The notes under the pieces are model-generated. The model did not search any database and was not told the origin of the DNA. It saw nothing but the letters and a program-made list of their open reading frames with translations. A program made the position numbers and the translations under genes. DNA of 64,000 bases from Arthrobacter antioxidans (lineage in GTDB: Bacteria; Actinomycetota; Actinomycetes; Actinomycetales; Micrococcaceae): contig NZ_CP095501.1 of assembly GCF_023100725.1 (NCBI RefSeq), positions 2,108,001-2,172,000 of the forward strand, written 5' to 3'. The stretch's first letter is position 1. Every line of letters starts with the position of its first letter. Shown in pieces: positions 56,820 through 64,000 of this stretch.

Positions 56820-57581
56820 GTGCTGATCCTGCTCCCCCCGTCCGAAGGCAAGTCCGCAGCCCGTACGGGTGCCCCGCTCCACCTCGACGATCTCCACTTC
56901 CCCGAGCTCAACGACGCGCGCCGGGCCGTGCTCCACGCCCTCAGGACCGCCAGTGCCGCCGACGACGCCCATGCGGTCCTCGGCGTCGGGGCGTCCCTCG
57001 CCGAGGACGTGGCACGGAACCTGGTGCTGGACGTGGCACCCGCCGCCCCCGCCCACGACATCTACTCGGGGGTCCTGTACGACGCCCTCGACTACGCCGG
57101 CATGACCGCCGTGCAGCGCCGCAAGGCGCGGGATCAGTGCGTCGTCGTGTCCGCCCTGTGGGGGGCCGTGGGGTTCGGCGACAGGATCCCGGCGTACCGC
57201 CTGTCGATGTCGGTGGACCTCCCGGGCACGGGGCGCCTCGCGACCTACTGGAGGAAGCACCTCGCGGCTCCCCTGGCGCACCACGCGGATGACGGCCTGA
57301 TCGTCGACTGCCGGTCGAGCACCTACGCGGCGGCCTGGGCCTCACCGCCGCGGCAGAGCGCCGCCGTCAGCGTGTTCCAGGTCCGGAACGGGAAGCGGAC
57401 GGTCGTCTCGCACTTCGCGAAGCACACGCGGGGCGAGCTCGCCCGGCACCTGATCACGCGCCGCGGCGGAGCACCCGCGACGCCGGACGCCCTGCTCGGG
57501 GCCGCCCGCGAGAAATGGACGGCCGAGCTCGAGCCGGCCACCGGGCGGAAGCCCGCGCAGCTGAACATCGTGCTCGACTGA
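56820..57581 (+). CDS. yaaA: YaaA family peroxide-stress protein (DUF328)
   Basis: Cytoplasmic protein of 253 aa of the YaaA/UPF0246 family, which limits iron-driven oxidative damage in E. coli. LLPPSEGKS opens the protein; YSGVLYDALDY, WGAVGFGDRIPAYRLSM and SHFAKHTRGELARHL are family landmarks. The GTG at 56820 is chosen because the family N-terminus starts there and a TACAGT box lies 6 nt upstream (leaderless). The mechanism in actinobacteria is not established. Confidence 0.9.
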   Translation: MLILLPPSEGKSAARTGAPLHLDDLHFPELNDARRAVLHALRTASAADDAHAVLGVGASLAEDVARNLVLDVAPAAPAHDIYSGVLYDALDYAGMTAVQRRKARDQCVVVSALWGAVGFGDRIPAYRLSMSVDLPGTGRLATYWRKHLAAPLAHHADDGLIVDCRSSTYAAAWASPPRQSAAVSVFQVRNGKRTVVSHFAKHTRGELARHLITRRGGAPATPDALLGAAREKWTAELEPATGRKPAQLNIVLD

Positions 57582-57695
57582 CGGGTGCTTCGGGCCACCG
57601 ATTCGGCCGTAACTCGGCGGGCATCCCGGTGGATGCCCATCAGGTCAGGGCAGTCGGTGGGCGGGCGCGACGGCGCGCGCGAGGAGGGCCGACGG

Positions 57696-58670
57696 TCAGT
57701 CGGCGACGAGCTCCACTTCGAACCCCTCGGCGTTCTCGAGGTACGCGGCGTAGTGCTCGGGGCCGCCCGCGAACGGGTGGCGGTCGGCGAACAGCAGCGA
57801 CCAGCCGTGGCTGGCCGCGCGCCGGACCAGGAGGTCGACGTCGGCGCGCGAGCCGGCGCGGAACGCGAGGTGGTTCACCCCGGGACGACGGCGGTCGTGG
57901 CCGCCGGCGGCGACGTCCGGTCCGCTCTCCAGGACCACGTAGAACTCCTCGGAACCGAAGCTCGCGCCGTTCTTCCACGACTCCCTGCGGGGGAACCCGA
58001 GCCGCTCGAGGAGCCAGCCCAGGCTGGCGTCCGCCGCAGGAAGATCCTTCGTCCACACCTCGACATGGTGCAGCCGGCCCACGCGGCGGGGCGCTTCCTG
58101 CGCGGGAGCCTCGCGTGCGGTCACGGGAGCACTCGGCGACGCGGTCGACGGCGCCGCAGCGGCGGCGCGGGGCTTCCAGTCGACGCCCGCCATGCCGGCG
58201 TCCATCGCCTCGTTGGACAGCCGGTCGGCGTCCTTGTTCCGCTCGCGCGGGATCCACTCGTAGGTCACACGGCGCGGATCGAGGACCTTCCGCGCCCTGG
58301 CCGCCAGGACGCGCATGTCGGCGTGCTTGATCTGCCACCGCCCGGACATCTGCTCGACGACGAGCTTGGAGTCCATCTTCACGTGCACGGCGGCCTGCGG
58401 GTTGATCTCGCGGGCGAGCTCGAGCCCGGACACGAGTCCGGAGTACTCGGCGACGTTGTTGGAGGCCTTGCCGATGTAGGCGGCCTTCTCCACGAGGATG
58501 CGGCCCGTGTCGGGATCGCGCACGAGGGCGCCGTAGCCGGCGTGCCCCGGGTTGCCGCGTGATCCGCCGTCAGCCTCGACGACCAGCCGTGCGGGCAGGT
58601 CCTGCTGCGCGCGGTCCTGGTCCTCGTCCTGGTCCTGGGCATAGGGGTCGAACAACTGCTGATCCGTCAC
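57696..58670 (-). CDS. RNase HI fused to a C-terminal glyoxalase/VOC domain
   Basis: Protein of 324 aa. The N-terminal RNase H domain (about 28-160) has all four acidic residues: Asp34 (EADGGSRGN), Glu75 (NNVAEYSG), Asp100 (MDSKLV) and Asp148 (NKDADRLSNEAMD), so it should cleave RNA in RNA:DNA hybrids. An Ala/Pro-rich linker (160-197) leads to a VOC-superfamily domain (198-324; LHHVEVWTKDL, NHLAFRAG, GFEVELV). Mycobacterial RNase HI (Rv2228c) instead carries a CobC-type phosphatase. The GTG start overlaps the zinc-ribbon gene stop as GTGA. The frame is continuous, so this is a real fusion, not a frameshift. Confidence 0.85.
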   Translation of the reverse strand: MTDQQLFDPYAQDQDEDQDRAQQDLPARLVVEADGGSRGNPGHAGYGALVRDPDTGRILVEKAAYIGKASNNVAEYSGLVSGLELAREINPQAAVHVKMDSKLVVEQMSGRWQIKHADMRVLAARARKVLDPRRVTYEWIPRERNKDADRLSNEAMDAGMAGVDWKPRAAAAAPSTASPSAPVTAREAPAQEAPRRVGRLHHVEVWTKDLPAADASLGWLLERLGFPRRESWKNGASFGSEEFYVVLESGPDVAAGGHDRRRPGVNHLAFRAGSRADVDLLVRRAASHGWSLLFADRHPFAGGPEHYAAYLENAEGFEVELVAD

Positions 58671-59416
58671 GGCTGCTGGTTTCCCCAGTCGCTCGAGCGG
58701 ACGAGGATGCAGCCGGAGTCGGGGCAGAGGACGACGTCGTCGGGCGCGGCGGCTGAGATGTCGGCGAGGTCGCCGGGGCTCAGCTGCATGCCCGATCCCT
58801 CGGACTTCCCGTGGAAGAGGCGTGCCGCGCCCACACTGCGACGGGCGAGGATCCGGTCGTAGATGGTCAGGAGCGGCGCGTCGAAGGTGGCGGCGAGCTC
58901 GTCCCGCTGCGCCTGCACCTGCGCGCGCTGCGCATCGATGGCGGCCAGCTCGGCGTCCCGGGCGTCCTCGAGGGCCTTGAGTTCCGCGCGGACGCCGTTC
59001 GTGCGCCCCTGCACCTCGGCCTGCGCGGCCCGTGCCGTGTCCACCCGCTCCATGACGTCGAGTTCGACGTCCTCGAGGTCCGACCGCCGCTTCGTGAGGG
59101 TCGCGACCTCGTGCTGCAGGGCGGTCAGGTCCTTCGAGGTCCCGGTTCCGCTGTTGAGCCGCTTCTCGTCGCGTTCGAGGCGGTTGACGACGGACTGGAC
59201 CTCGTCCTCCGCGCGGGTCAGTTCGCGCTGCAGGTCCCCGAGTTCCGTGGTCGCGCGGACGAGTTCGCCGTCCACGTCCGCCACCCGGCCGGCGACGATC
59301 CCGATCTCGGGATTGCTGCGCGCGGCGGCGGCCTGGCGGGAGAGCTTGTTGAGGGTCGAATCGAGGGCCTGCAGGTCGAGCAGGCGGAGTTGTTCCTCGG
59401 GTGCAGCCTTGGCCAC
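58667..59416 (-). CDS. Coiled-coil protein with C4 zinc ribbon
   Basis: Protein of 249 aa with a long antiparallel coiled coil (about 10-190, heptad-rich with many Glu/Arg/Leu) and a C-terminal zinc-ribbon-like part of which CPDSGCILV is visible; the second half of a CxxC pair is weak. Matches the CT398/zf-RING_7 family, equivalent to Rv2229c. GTG start with GGAGG. Conserved neighbourhood with NIF3 and RNase H; function unknown. Confidence 0.85.
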   Translation of the reverse strand: MAKAAPEEQLRLLDLQALDSTLNKLSRQAAAARSNPEIGIVAGRVADVDGELVRATTELGDLQRELTRAEDEVQSVVNRLERDEKRLNSGTGTSKDLTALQHEVATLTKRRSDLEDVELDVMERVDTARAAQAEVQGRTNGVRAELKALEDARDAELAAIDAQRAQVQAQRDELAATFDAPLLTIYDRILARRSVGAARLFHGKSEGSGMQLSPGDLADISAAAPDDVVLCPDSGCILVRSSDWGNQQP

Positions 59417-59502
59417 GATAAACCTCCAGGATGGGACGGATGGGGCACGACGAGCCGGCGTGGGCGTCGTCCCAGCCTAGGCCACGACGCCCGGGGCGGC
59501 GG

Positions 59503-60390
59503 TCAGTGACCGGGCGTGAGGACGAAGTCCCAGGGGTCGGTGTTGACCCCGCTCACCCGGATGTCCGTGGTGAAGCCCTGATCGGTGAGGACGGTGGCGA
59601 GGGCCTCGGCGGCGGGCGTCAGCCACAGCCACTCGCTGCCGAAGTGCGAGACGTCGATCAGGTACGGCGCGGCACCGGCCGCTGCCTCCCTGACCTCGGA
59701 CGCCGGGTGGTGCCGCAGGTCCGCGGTCACATAGACGTCGGCCCGGCTCGACCGGACGCTGTCGAAGAGGGAATCGCCGGCACCGCCGCAGACGGCGATC
59801 CTGCGCACCGGTGCGTCCTTGTCGCCGGCGACGCGCACGCCGCCCGCGACGGCGGGGAGGATGGAGAACACCACTTCCGCGAAGTCGCCGAGCGTCATCG
59901 GCGCCCCGAGGTCCCCGACCCGCCCGATGCCCTCCTCGGGCAGTCCGGCCGCCGCCCGGGCGAGCGGCTGCACGTCCTGCAGGCCGAGGGCGTCCGCCAG
60001 GACGTCGGACACTCCCCCGACCGCGCTGTCCCCGTTGGTGTGGACCGTGACCAGGGCGCAGCCTGCCTCGATGAGCCGATGGACGGCCTCCCCCTTGAAG
60101 CTCGACGCGGCGACGGAGGAGACGGGCTTGAGGAGCAGGGGGTGGTGGGACACGATCATCGTCGCGCCCCAGTCGAGCGCCTCGTCGAGGACGGCCGCGG
60201 TGGGGTCCACGGTGAACAGGATCCTGTCCGCCCGTTTCCCGGACCGGCCGGCCACCAGCCCCACCTTGTCCCAGTCCTCGGCGAGGCTCTCGGGCCACAG
60301 CTCCTCGATGGCGAGGAGCACGTCGCCGACGGTCGGAGCCGTCGTCGTCTCACGGCCGGCCGTGACGTCGTCGTGCTCGTTGTGGTCCAT
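59503..60390 (-). CDS. NIF3-like dinuclear metal-centre protein (YqfO type)
   Basis: Protein of 295 aa of the NIF3/DUF34 family. VSHHPLLLKP supplies the metal-binding histidines, VHTNGDSAVGGVSDVLADALG the next ligand segment, and DVSHFGSEW with upstream Glu the last. The family is proposed to be GTP cyclohydrolase-like or a metal chaperone; no settled function. ATG at 60390. First gene of the NIF3-zinc-ribbon-RNase H unit, as around Rv2230c. Confidence 0.88.
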   Translation of the reverse strand: MDHNEHDDVTAGRETTTAPTVGDVLLAIEELWPESLAEDWDKVGLVAGRSGKRADRILFTVDPTAAVLDEALDWGATMIVSHHPLLLKPVSSVAASSFKGEAVHRLIEAGCALVTVHTNGDSAVGGVSDVLADALGLQDVQPLARAAAGLPEEGIGRVGDLGAPMTLGDFAEVVFSILPAVAGGVRVAGDKDAPVRRIAVCGGAGDSLFDSVRSSRADVYVTADLRHHPASEVREAAAGAAPYLIDVSHFGSEWLWLTPAAEALATVLTDQGFTTDIRVSGVNTDPWDFVLTPGH

Positions 60391-60495
60391 GACACCAGTA
60401 ATACCCGCCGCCGACGGGCCCGCCAAGTCCGCGCCGTCCACCGACGGCGGAACGGGCGCGGGAATCATCGGCGCGTGGCGCGCATTGACACAGTC

Positions 60496-61020
60496 ATGAA
60501 GACTTTTGTGCTTGGAGGGGGCTGCTTCTGGTGCCTCGATGCCGTCTACCAGAAGACCCGTGGCGTGACGGAGGTCGTCTCCGGCTACACCGGTGGTCAC
60601 ACGAGGAACCCGGACTACGACAGCGTCTGCTCCGGGATCACCGGGCACGCCGAGGTGGTGGCGGTGACCTTCGACGAGGAGGTCGTCCCCGAGGACGTCA
60701 TCCTGGACATGTTCTTCGTGTCCCACGACCCCACCACGCTGAACCGGCAGGGCTACGACGTCGGCACCCAGTACCGCAGCGTGATGTACCACCAGGACAC
60801 GGAGCAGAAGGAACTCTTCGAGGACGCGATCCGCCGCAACCAGGAGAACTGGAAAAATCCCATCGTCACGGAGGTCAGCCGGCTCCCCCGCTTCCACGTC
60901 GCCGAGGACTGGCACCAGGACTTCTACGCCAAGCATCCCGAGCAGGGCTACTGCCAGGTCATCATCAACCCGAAGCTCGCGAAGGCGCGGAAGTATTACG
61001 CCCAGTGGCTGGCCGCGTAG
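60496..61020 (+). CDS. msrA: Peptide methionine sulfoxide reductase MsrA
   Basis: Repairs methionine-S-sulfoxide, 174 aa. GGGCFWCLD has the catalytic Cys10 and a second Cys13; TEVVSGYTGG, HAEVVAVTFDE and the HDPTTLNRQGYDVGTQYRS block are characteristic. The C-terminal resolving cysteine may be Cys in GYCQV. Divergent from the NIF3 gene. Confidence 0.94.
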   Translation: MKTFVLGGGCFWCLDAVYQKTRGVTEVVSGYTGGHTRNPDYDSVCSGITGHAEVVAVTFDEEVVPEDVILDMFFVSHDPTTLNRQGYDVGTQYRSVMYHQDTEQKELFEDAIRRNQENWKNPIVTEVSRLPRFHVAEDWHQDFYAKHPEQGYCQVIINPKLAKARKYYAQWLAA

Positions 61021-61128
61021 GAGCGCCGGCGCCCGGCCGTTAGGCTGACCGCCGTCGCCCCGGGGCGGGCCCGCGCCCCACCCACGACGACTCCCCGCAC
61101 CCCCGACCCCCGAAAAGGCAGGCTCCCC

Positions 61129-62064
61129 ATGGCAAAGATCTACGACGACGTCACCCAACTGGTCGGGCGTACCCCCCTCGTCCGCCTCAACCGGCTGACC
61201 GAGGGGCTCGAGGCGCAGGTCGCCGTCAAGCTCGAGTTCTACAACCCGGCCAACAGCGTCAAGGACCGCATCGGCGTCGCCATCATCGACGCCGCCGAGA
61301 AGGCCGGCGCCCTGCGGCCCGGCGGCACGATCGTGGAGGGCACCTCCGGCAACACCGGGATCGCCCTGGCGATGGTGGGCGCGGCCCGCGGGTACAAGGT
61401 GGTGCTGACCATGCCGGAGACCATGTCCACCGAGCGGCGCGTCATGCTCCGGGCCTACGGCGCCGAGATCGTCCTCACCCCCGGCTCCGAGGGCATGCGG
61501 GGCGCCGTGGACCGCGCCAAGGAGATCGTCGCGACGACCGAGAACGCCATCTGGGCGCAGCAGTTCGCGAATGCGGCGAACCCCGAGATCCACCGCACCA
61601 CCACCGCGGAGGAGATCTGGGAGGACACCGACGGCGAGGTGGACATCTTCGTGGCCGGCGTCGGTACCGGCGGGACGATCACCGGCGTGGGCCAGGTCCT
61701 CAAGGAACGCAAGCCCGGCGTGCAGATCGTCGTCGTCGAGCCCGCCGACTCCCCCATCCTCAACGGCGGCGCTCCCGGCCCGCACAAGATCCAGGGCCTC
61801 GGCGCCAACTTCGTCCCGGAGAACCTCGACCGCGAGATCTACGACGAAGTGATGGACGCCACGGTGGAGGACTCGGTGCGGGTGGCCCGCGCGCTCGGCA
61901 CCCAGGAGGGCATCCTCGGCGGCATCTCGTCGGGGGCCATCGTCTGGGCGGCGCTCGAACTCGCGAAGCGCCCCGAGAACGCCGGTAAACTCATCGTGGC
62001 CGTGGTGTGCGATTTCGGCGAGCGCTACATCTCCACGATCCTCTTCGACGACATCCGCGGCTGA
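61129..62064 (+). CDS. cysK: Cysteine synthase A
   Basis: PLP enzyme of 311 aa that makes cysteine from O-acetylserine and sulphide. PLP lysine is Lys45 (NSVKDRIG); the phosphate-binding loop GTGGT and the substrate loop TSGNTG are present. AAAGGCAGG lies upstream of the ATG. Forms an operon with cysE, 46 bases downstream. Confidence 0.95.
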   Translation: MAKIYDDVTQLVGRTPLVRLNRLTEGLEAQVAVKLEFYNPANSVKDRIGVAIIDAAEKAGALRPGGTIVEGTSGNTGIALAMVGAARGYKVVLTMPETMSTERRVMLRAYGAEIVLTPGSEGMRGAVDRAKEIVATTENAIWAQQFANAANPEIHRTTTAEEIWEDTDGEVDIFVAGVGTGGTITGVGQVLKERKPGVQIVVVEPADSPILNGGAPGPHKIQGLGANFVPENLDREIYDEVMDATVEDSVRVARALGTQEGILGGISSGAIVWAALELAKRPENAGKLIVAVVCDFGERYISTILFDDIRG

Positions 62065-62110
62065 TCCCGCCGCGACGTCCGTCCCCGACCATTCCACGAG
62101 AAGGTACCCG

Positions 62111-62698
62111 GTGAGTTTTCTAGAACGACTGCGTGAGGACCTCGAGACCGCGCGCACCCACGATCCGGCTGCGCGTGGCCCGTTCGAGACCACGGTGGTG
62201 TACTCGGGGCTGCACGCCATCTGGGTGCACCGCCTGACCCACCGGATGTGGCGCGACGAGAGGCTGCGGTTCCCCGCCCGCGCGCTGGCCCAGCTGGCGC
62301 GTGCCCTCACCGGCGTGGAGATCCACCCCGCCGCCACCATCGGCCGCCGGTTCTTCATCGACCACGGGATGGGGGTCGTGATCGGGAGCACCGCGGAGAT
62401 CGGCGACGACGTCATGCTGTACCAGGGCGTCACGCTGGGCGGACGCTCGCTGGAGAGGGTCAAACGCCATCCCACCATCGGGGACCGCGTGACGATCGGC
62501 GCGGGCGCCAAGGTGCTCGGGCCCATCACCATCGGTGCCGGCAGCGCGGTCGGCGCGAACGCCGTCGTGGTCAAGGACACGCCCCCGGACTCGATCATCA
62601 CCGGGATCCCGGCGACGTTCCGCCACCGGGACTCGCGCCGGGAGACACAGCCGGCCGTCGACCCCGCGGAGTACGTGGACCCGGCGATCTACATCTGA
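62111..62698 (+). CDS. cysE: Serine O-acetyltransferase
   Basis: Makes O-acetylserine, the substrate of CysK. The 195-aa product has the N-terminal helical part and the left-handed beta-helix hexapeptide region ([22 protein letters not shown], then GARAKVLG-like repeats). It is the short form, without the extra N-terminal domain of E. coli CysE, and has an acidic tail ending in DPAIYI, which could dock into CysK. GTG start. Confidence 0.94.
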   Translation: MSFLERLREDLETARTHDPAARGPFETTVVYSGLHAIWVHRLTHRMWRDERLRFPARALAQLARALTGVEIHPAATIGRRFFIDHGMGVVIGSTAEIGDDVMLYQGVTLGGRSLERVKRHPTIGDRVTIGAGAKVLGPITIGAGSAVGANAVVVKDTPPDSIITGIPATFRHRDSRRETQPAVDPAEYVDPAIYI

Positions 62699-62712
62699 CG
62701 CCGACCCTTCAT

Positions 62713-62752
62713 ACGACGGAAGCCCCGGACCGAGGTCCGGGGCTTCCGTCGT
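62713..62752. terminator. Bidirectional terminator between cysE and gnd
   Basis: A perfect 18-bp stem (62713-62730 with 62735-62752) with a CGAG loop between convergent genes. Confidence 0.85.
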
Positions 62753-62771
62753 GGTGCGGGGTGCAGGCCGG

Positions 62772-64000
62772 TCAGTGGGTGTCGACGGCCTCGATCTCGG
62801 ACTTGTCCTCGCCCCACATGGTGTGGAAGGTGCCCTCGCCGTCCACCCGGTTGTAGGTGTGAGCGCCGAAGAGGTCGCGCAGGCCCTGCGTCAGGGCGGC
62901 CGGCAGGCGCGGGCGGCGCAGGCCGTCGTAGTAGGCCAGCGACGCCGAGAACACCGGCACGGGGATGCCCAGCTGGACGGCGGTGGCGACCACGCGGCGC
63001 CAGGCCGGCACGGCGCCGGCGATCGATTCGGCGAACGCGGGGGCCAGCAGCAGGTTGGCCGGGCGGTCGCCGCCGGCGTACGCCTTCATGATGTCGTCGA
63101 GCAGCTCGGCGCGGATGATGCAGCCGGCCCGCCACAGGGACGCGATCTCGTCGAGCCTGAGGTCCCAGCCGTACTCCTTGGCCGCGGCCGTCAGCATGTC
63201 GATGCCCTGCGCGTAGCTCACGAGCTTCGAGGCGTACAGCGCGAGCCGGACGTCCTCCACGAAGGTCTCGGGCAGCTCCACGGTGCCCTCATGGCCCTGC
63301 AGGATGTCCTGGGCCAGCACGCGCTGCTCCGTCTGGGAGGACAGGGCGCGTGCGAAGACGGACTCGGCGATGCCCGACGTCGGGCTGCCCAGCGCCAGTG
63401 CGGACACGACGGTCCACCGCCCGGTCCCCTTCTGCCCGGCGGCATCCACGACGACGTCGACGAACGGCTTCCCGGTCCGCGCATCCGTATGGCCGAGCAC
63501 CTCGGCGGTGATCTCGATGAGGAACGAGGACAGCGTCCCGGTGTTCCAGTCGGTGAAGATCTTCGCCTGGTCGGCCGGCTCGATGCCGGCGCCGGAGCGC
63601 AGGAGGTCGAAGGCCTCCCCGATGACCTGCATGTCCGCGTACTCGATGCCGTTGTGCACCATCTTCACGAAGTGGCCGGCACCGTCCGTGCCGATCCACC
63701 GGCAGCAGGGCTCCCCGTTGTACTTGGCGGAGATCTTCTCGAGCATGGGACCCAGCGAGTCGTAGGCCTCGCGGGATCCGCCGGGCATGATGGACGGGCC
63801 GAGGAGCGCGCCTTCCTCGCCGCCGGACACGCCGACGCCGACGAAGTGCAGGTCGTGCGCGGACAGGGCCGCTTCACGGCGCCGCGTGTCCTCGTAGTGG
63901 GAGTTGCCGCCGTCGATCACGATGTCGCCGGGCTCCAGCAGGGGCACCAGCTGGTCGATCACGGAGTCCACCGGCCTGCCGGCCTTCACCATGATGAGCA
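62772..64000 (-). CDS. gnd: 6-phosphogluconate dehydrogenase, decarboxylating (N-terminus outside window)
   Basis: Oxidative pentose-phosphate enzyme converting 6-phosphogluconate to ribulose-5-phosphate. The visible part (about 409 residues) starts within the NADP-binding domain (LIMVKAG) and contains IDGGNSHYEDTRRR, GVGVSGGEEGALLGPSIMPGG and the catalytic KMVHNGIEY lysine. The large helical C-terminal domain is complete. The frame stays open to the window end, so about 70-80 N-terminal residues are missing. Any internal ATG start is artificial. Confidence 0.94.
   Translation of the reverse strand, partial: LIMVKAGRPVDSVIDQLVPLLEPGDIVIDGGNSHYEDTRRREAALSAHDLHFVGVGVSGGEEGALLGPSIMPGGSREAYDSLGPMLEKISAKYNGEPCCRWIGTDGAGHFVKMVHNGIEYADMQVIGEAFDLLRSGAGIEPADQAKIFTDWNTGTLSSFLIEITAEVLGHTDARTGKPFVDVVVDAAGQKGTGRWTVVSALALGSPTSGIAESVFARALSSQTEQRVLAQDILQGHEGTVELPETFVEDVRLALYASKLVSYAQGIDMLTAAAKEYGWDLRLDEIASLWRAGCIIRAELLDDIMKAYAGGDRPANLLLAPAFAESIAGAVPAWRRVVATAVQLGIPVPVFSASLAYYDGLRRPRLPAALTQGLRDLFGAHTYNRVDGEGTFHTMWGEDKSEIEAVDTH

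Noticed and set aside
59503..62601. Apparent 1032-residue protein extending NIF3 upstream
   Set aside because: The NIF3 family N-terminus fits ATG 60390; the extension is antisense to msrA, cysK and part of cysE.

Overview
The window is high-GC DNA from an actinobacterium, most likely a member of the Micrococcales (Arthrobacter-like Micrococcaceae). The evidence is the codon use, GTG/TTG starts, two ClpP subunits encoded beside trigger factor and ClpX, an MptB-type polyprenol-phosphomannose mannosyltransferase, mycothiol-linked redox families, a long-form GAPDH, and many start codons that sit one -10 spacing downstream of a TAnnnT hexamer (leaderless mRNAs). I see no phage, insertion sequence or CRISPR array. 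The left third is accessory in character; the right two thirds are mostly conserved housekeeping genes.

Region 1 (1-11420): a cytochrome P450 cut by the window edge and an SDR oxidoreductase, then a phosphate-scavenging cluster: a stand-alone PstS lipoprotein, a Tat-exported PhoX-type phosphatase, and pstS-pstC-pstA-pstB. The pst operon is bracketed by two OmpR/PhoB-type DNA-binding proteins whose receiver halves have lost the phosphorylation site. Eleven-base direct repeats of PHO-box type lie before phoX and before the pst operon.

Region 2 (11464-17283): a divergent arsenic-resistance locus. A flavoprotein and a mycothiol-type arsenate reductase run leftward; ArsR, a second ArsC-like protein and an ArsB efflux pump run rightward. 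A decayed MFS transporter follows.

Region 3 (17291-23757): a mirrored arrangement of SulP transporter/MerR regulator - acyltransferase - MerR regulator/SulP transporter. The two SulP-MerR pairs are paralogous and share an operator-like motif.

Region 4 (23846-33417): valS, a DsbA-fold mycothiol nitroreductase relative, long-form gap, and a four-gene leftward operon (DUF4386 membrane protein, NAD-dependent epimerase-like protein, cupin, DHA2-type exporter). A TetR gene diverges from this operon, and a 37-bp perfect palindrome separates them.

Region 5 (33463-54436): the tig-clpP1-clpP2-clpX proteostasis block with tRNA-Pro and tRNA-Gly, a Nei-type glycosylase, rpiB, pepN, osmC, mscS, a truncated globin, two thioesterases, ettA, ssb, tRNA-Arg, mptB, orn, tRNA-His, an acyl-CoA dehydrogenase and def.

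Region 6 (54483-64000): an exporter, then a roughly 1-kb gene-free stretch holding RNase P RNA and a candidate second structured RNA with its own promoter and terminator. After these come yaaA, a three-gene unit (NIF3 protein, zinc-ribbon coiled-coil protein, RNase HI fused to a glyoxalase/VOC domain), msrA, cysK-cysE and a window-truncated gnd.

Most notable points: the unassigned structured RNA at 55884-56101, the mirrored SulP/MerR island, the phosphorylation-dead regulator pair around pst, the RNase H-VOC fusion, and the leaderless promoter cohort.
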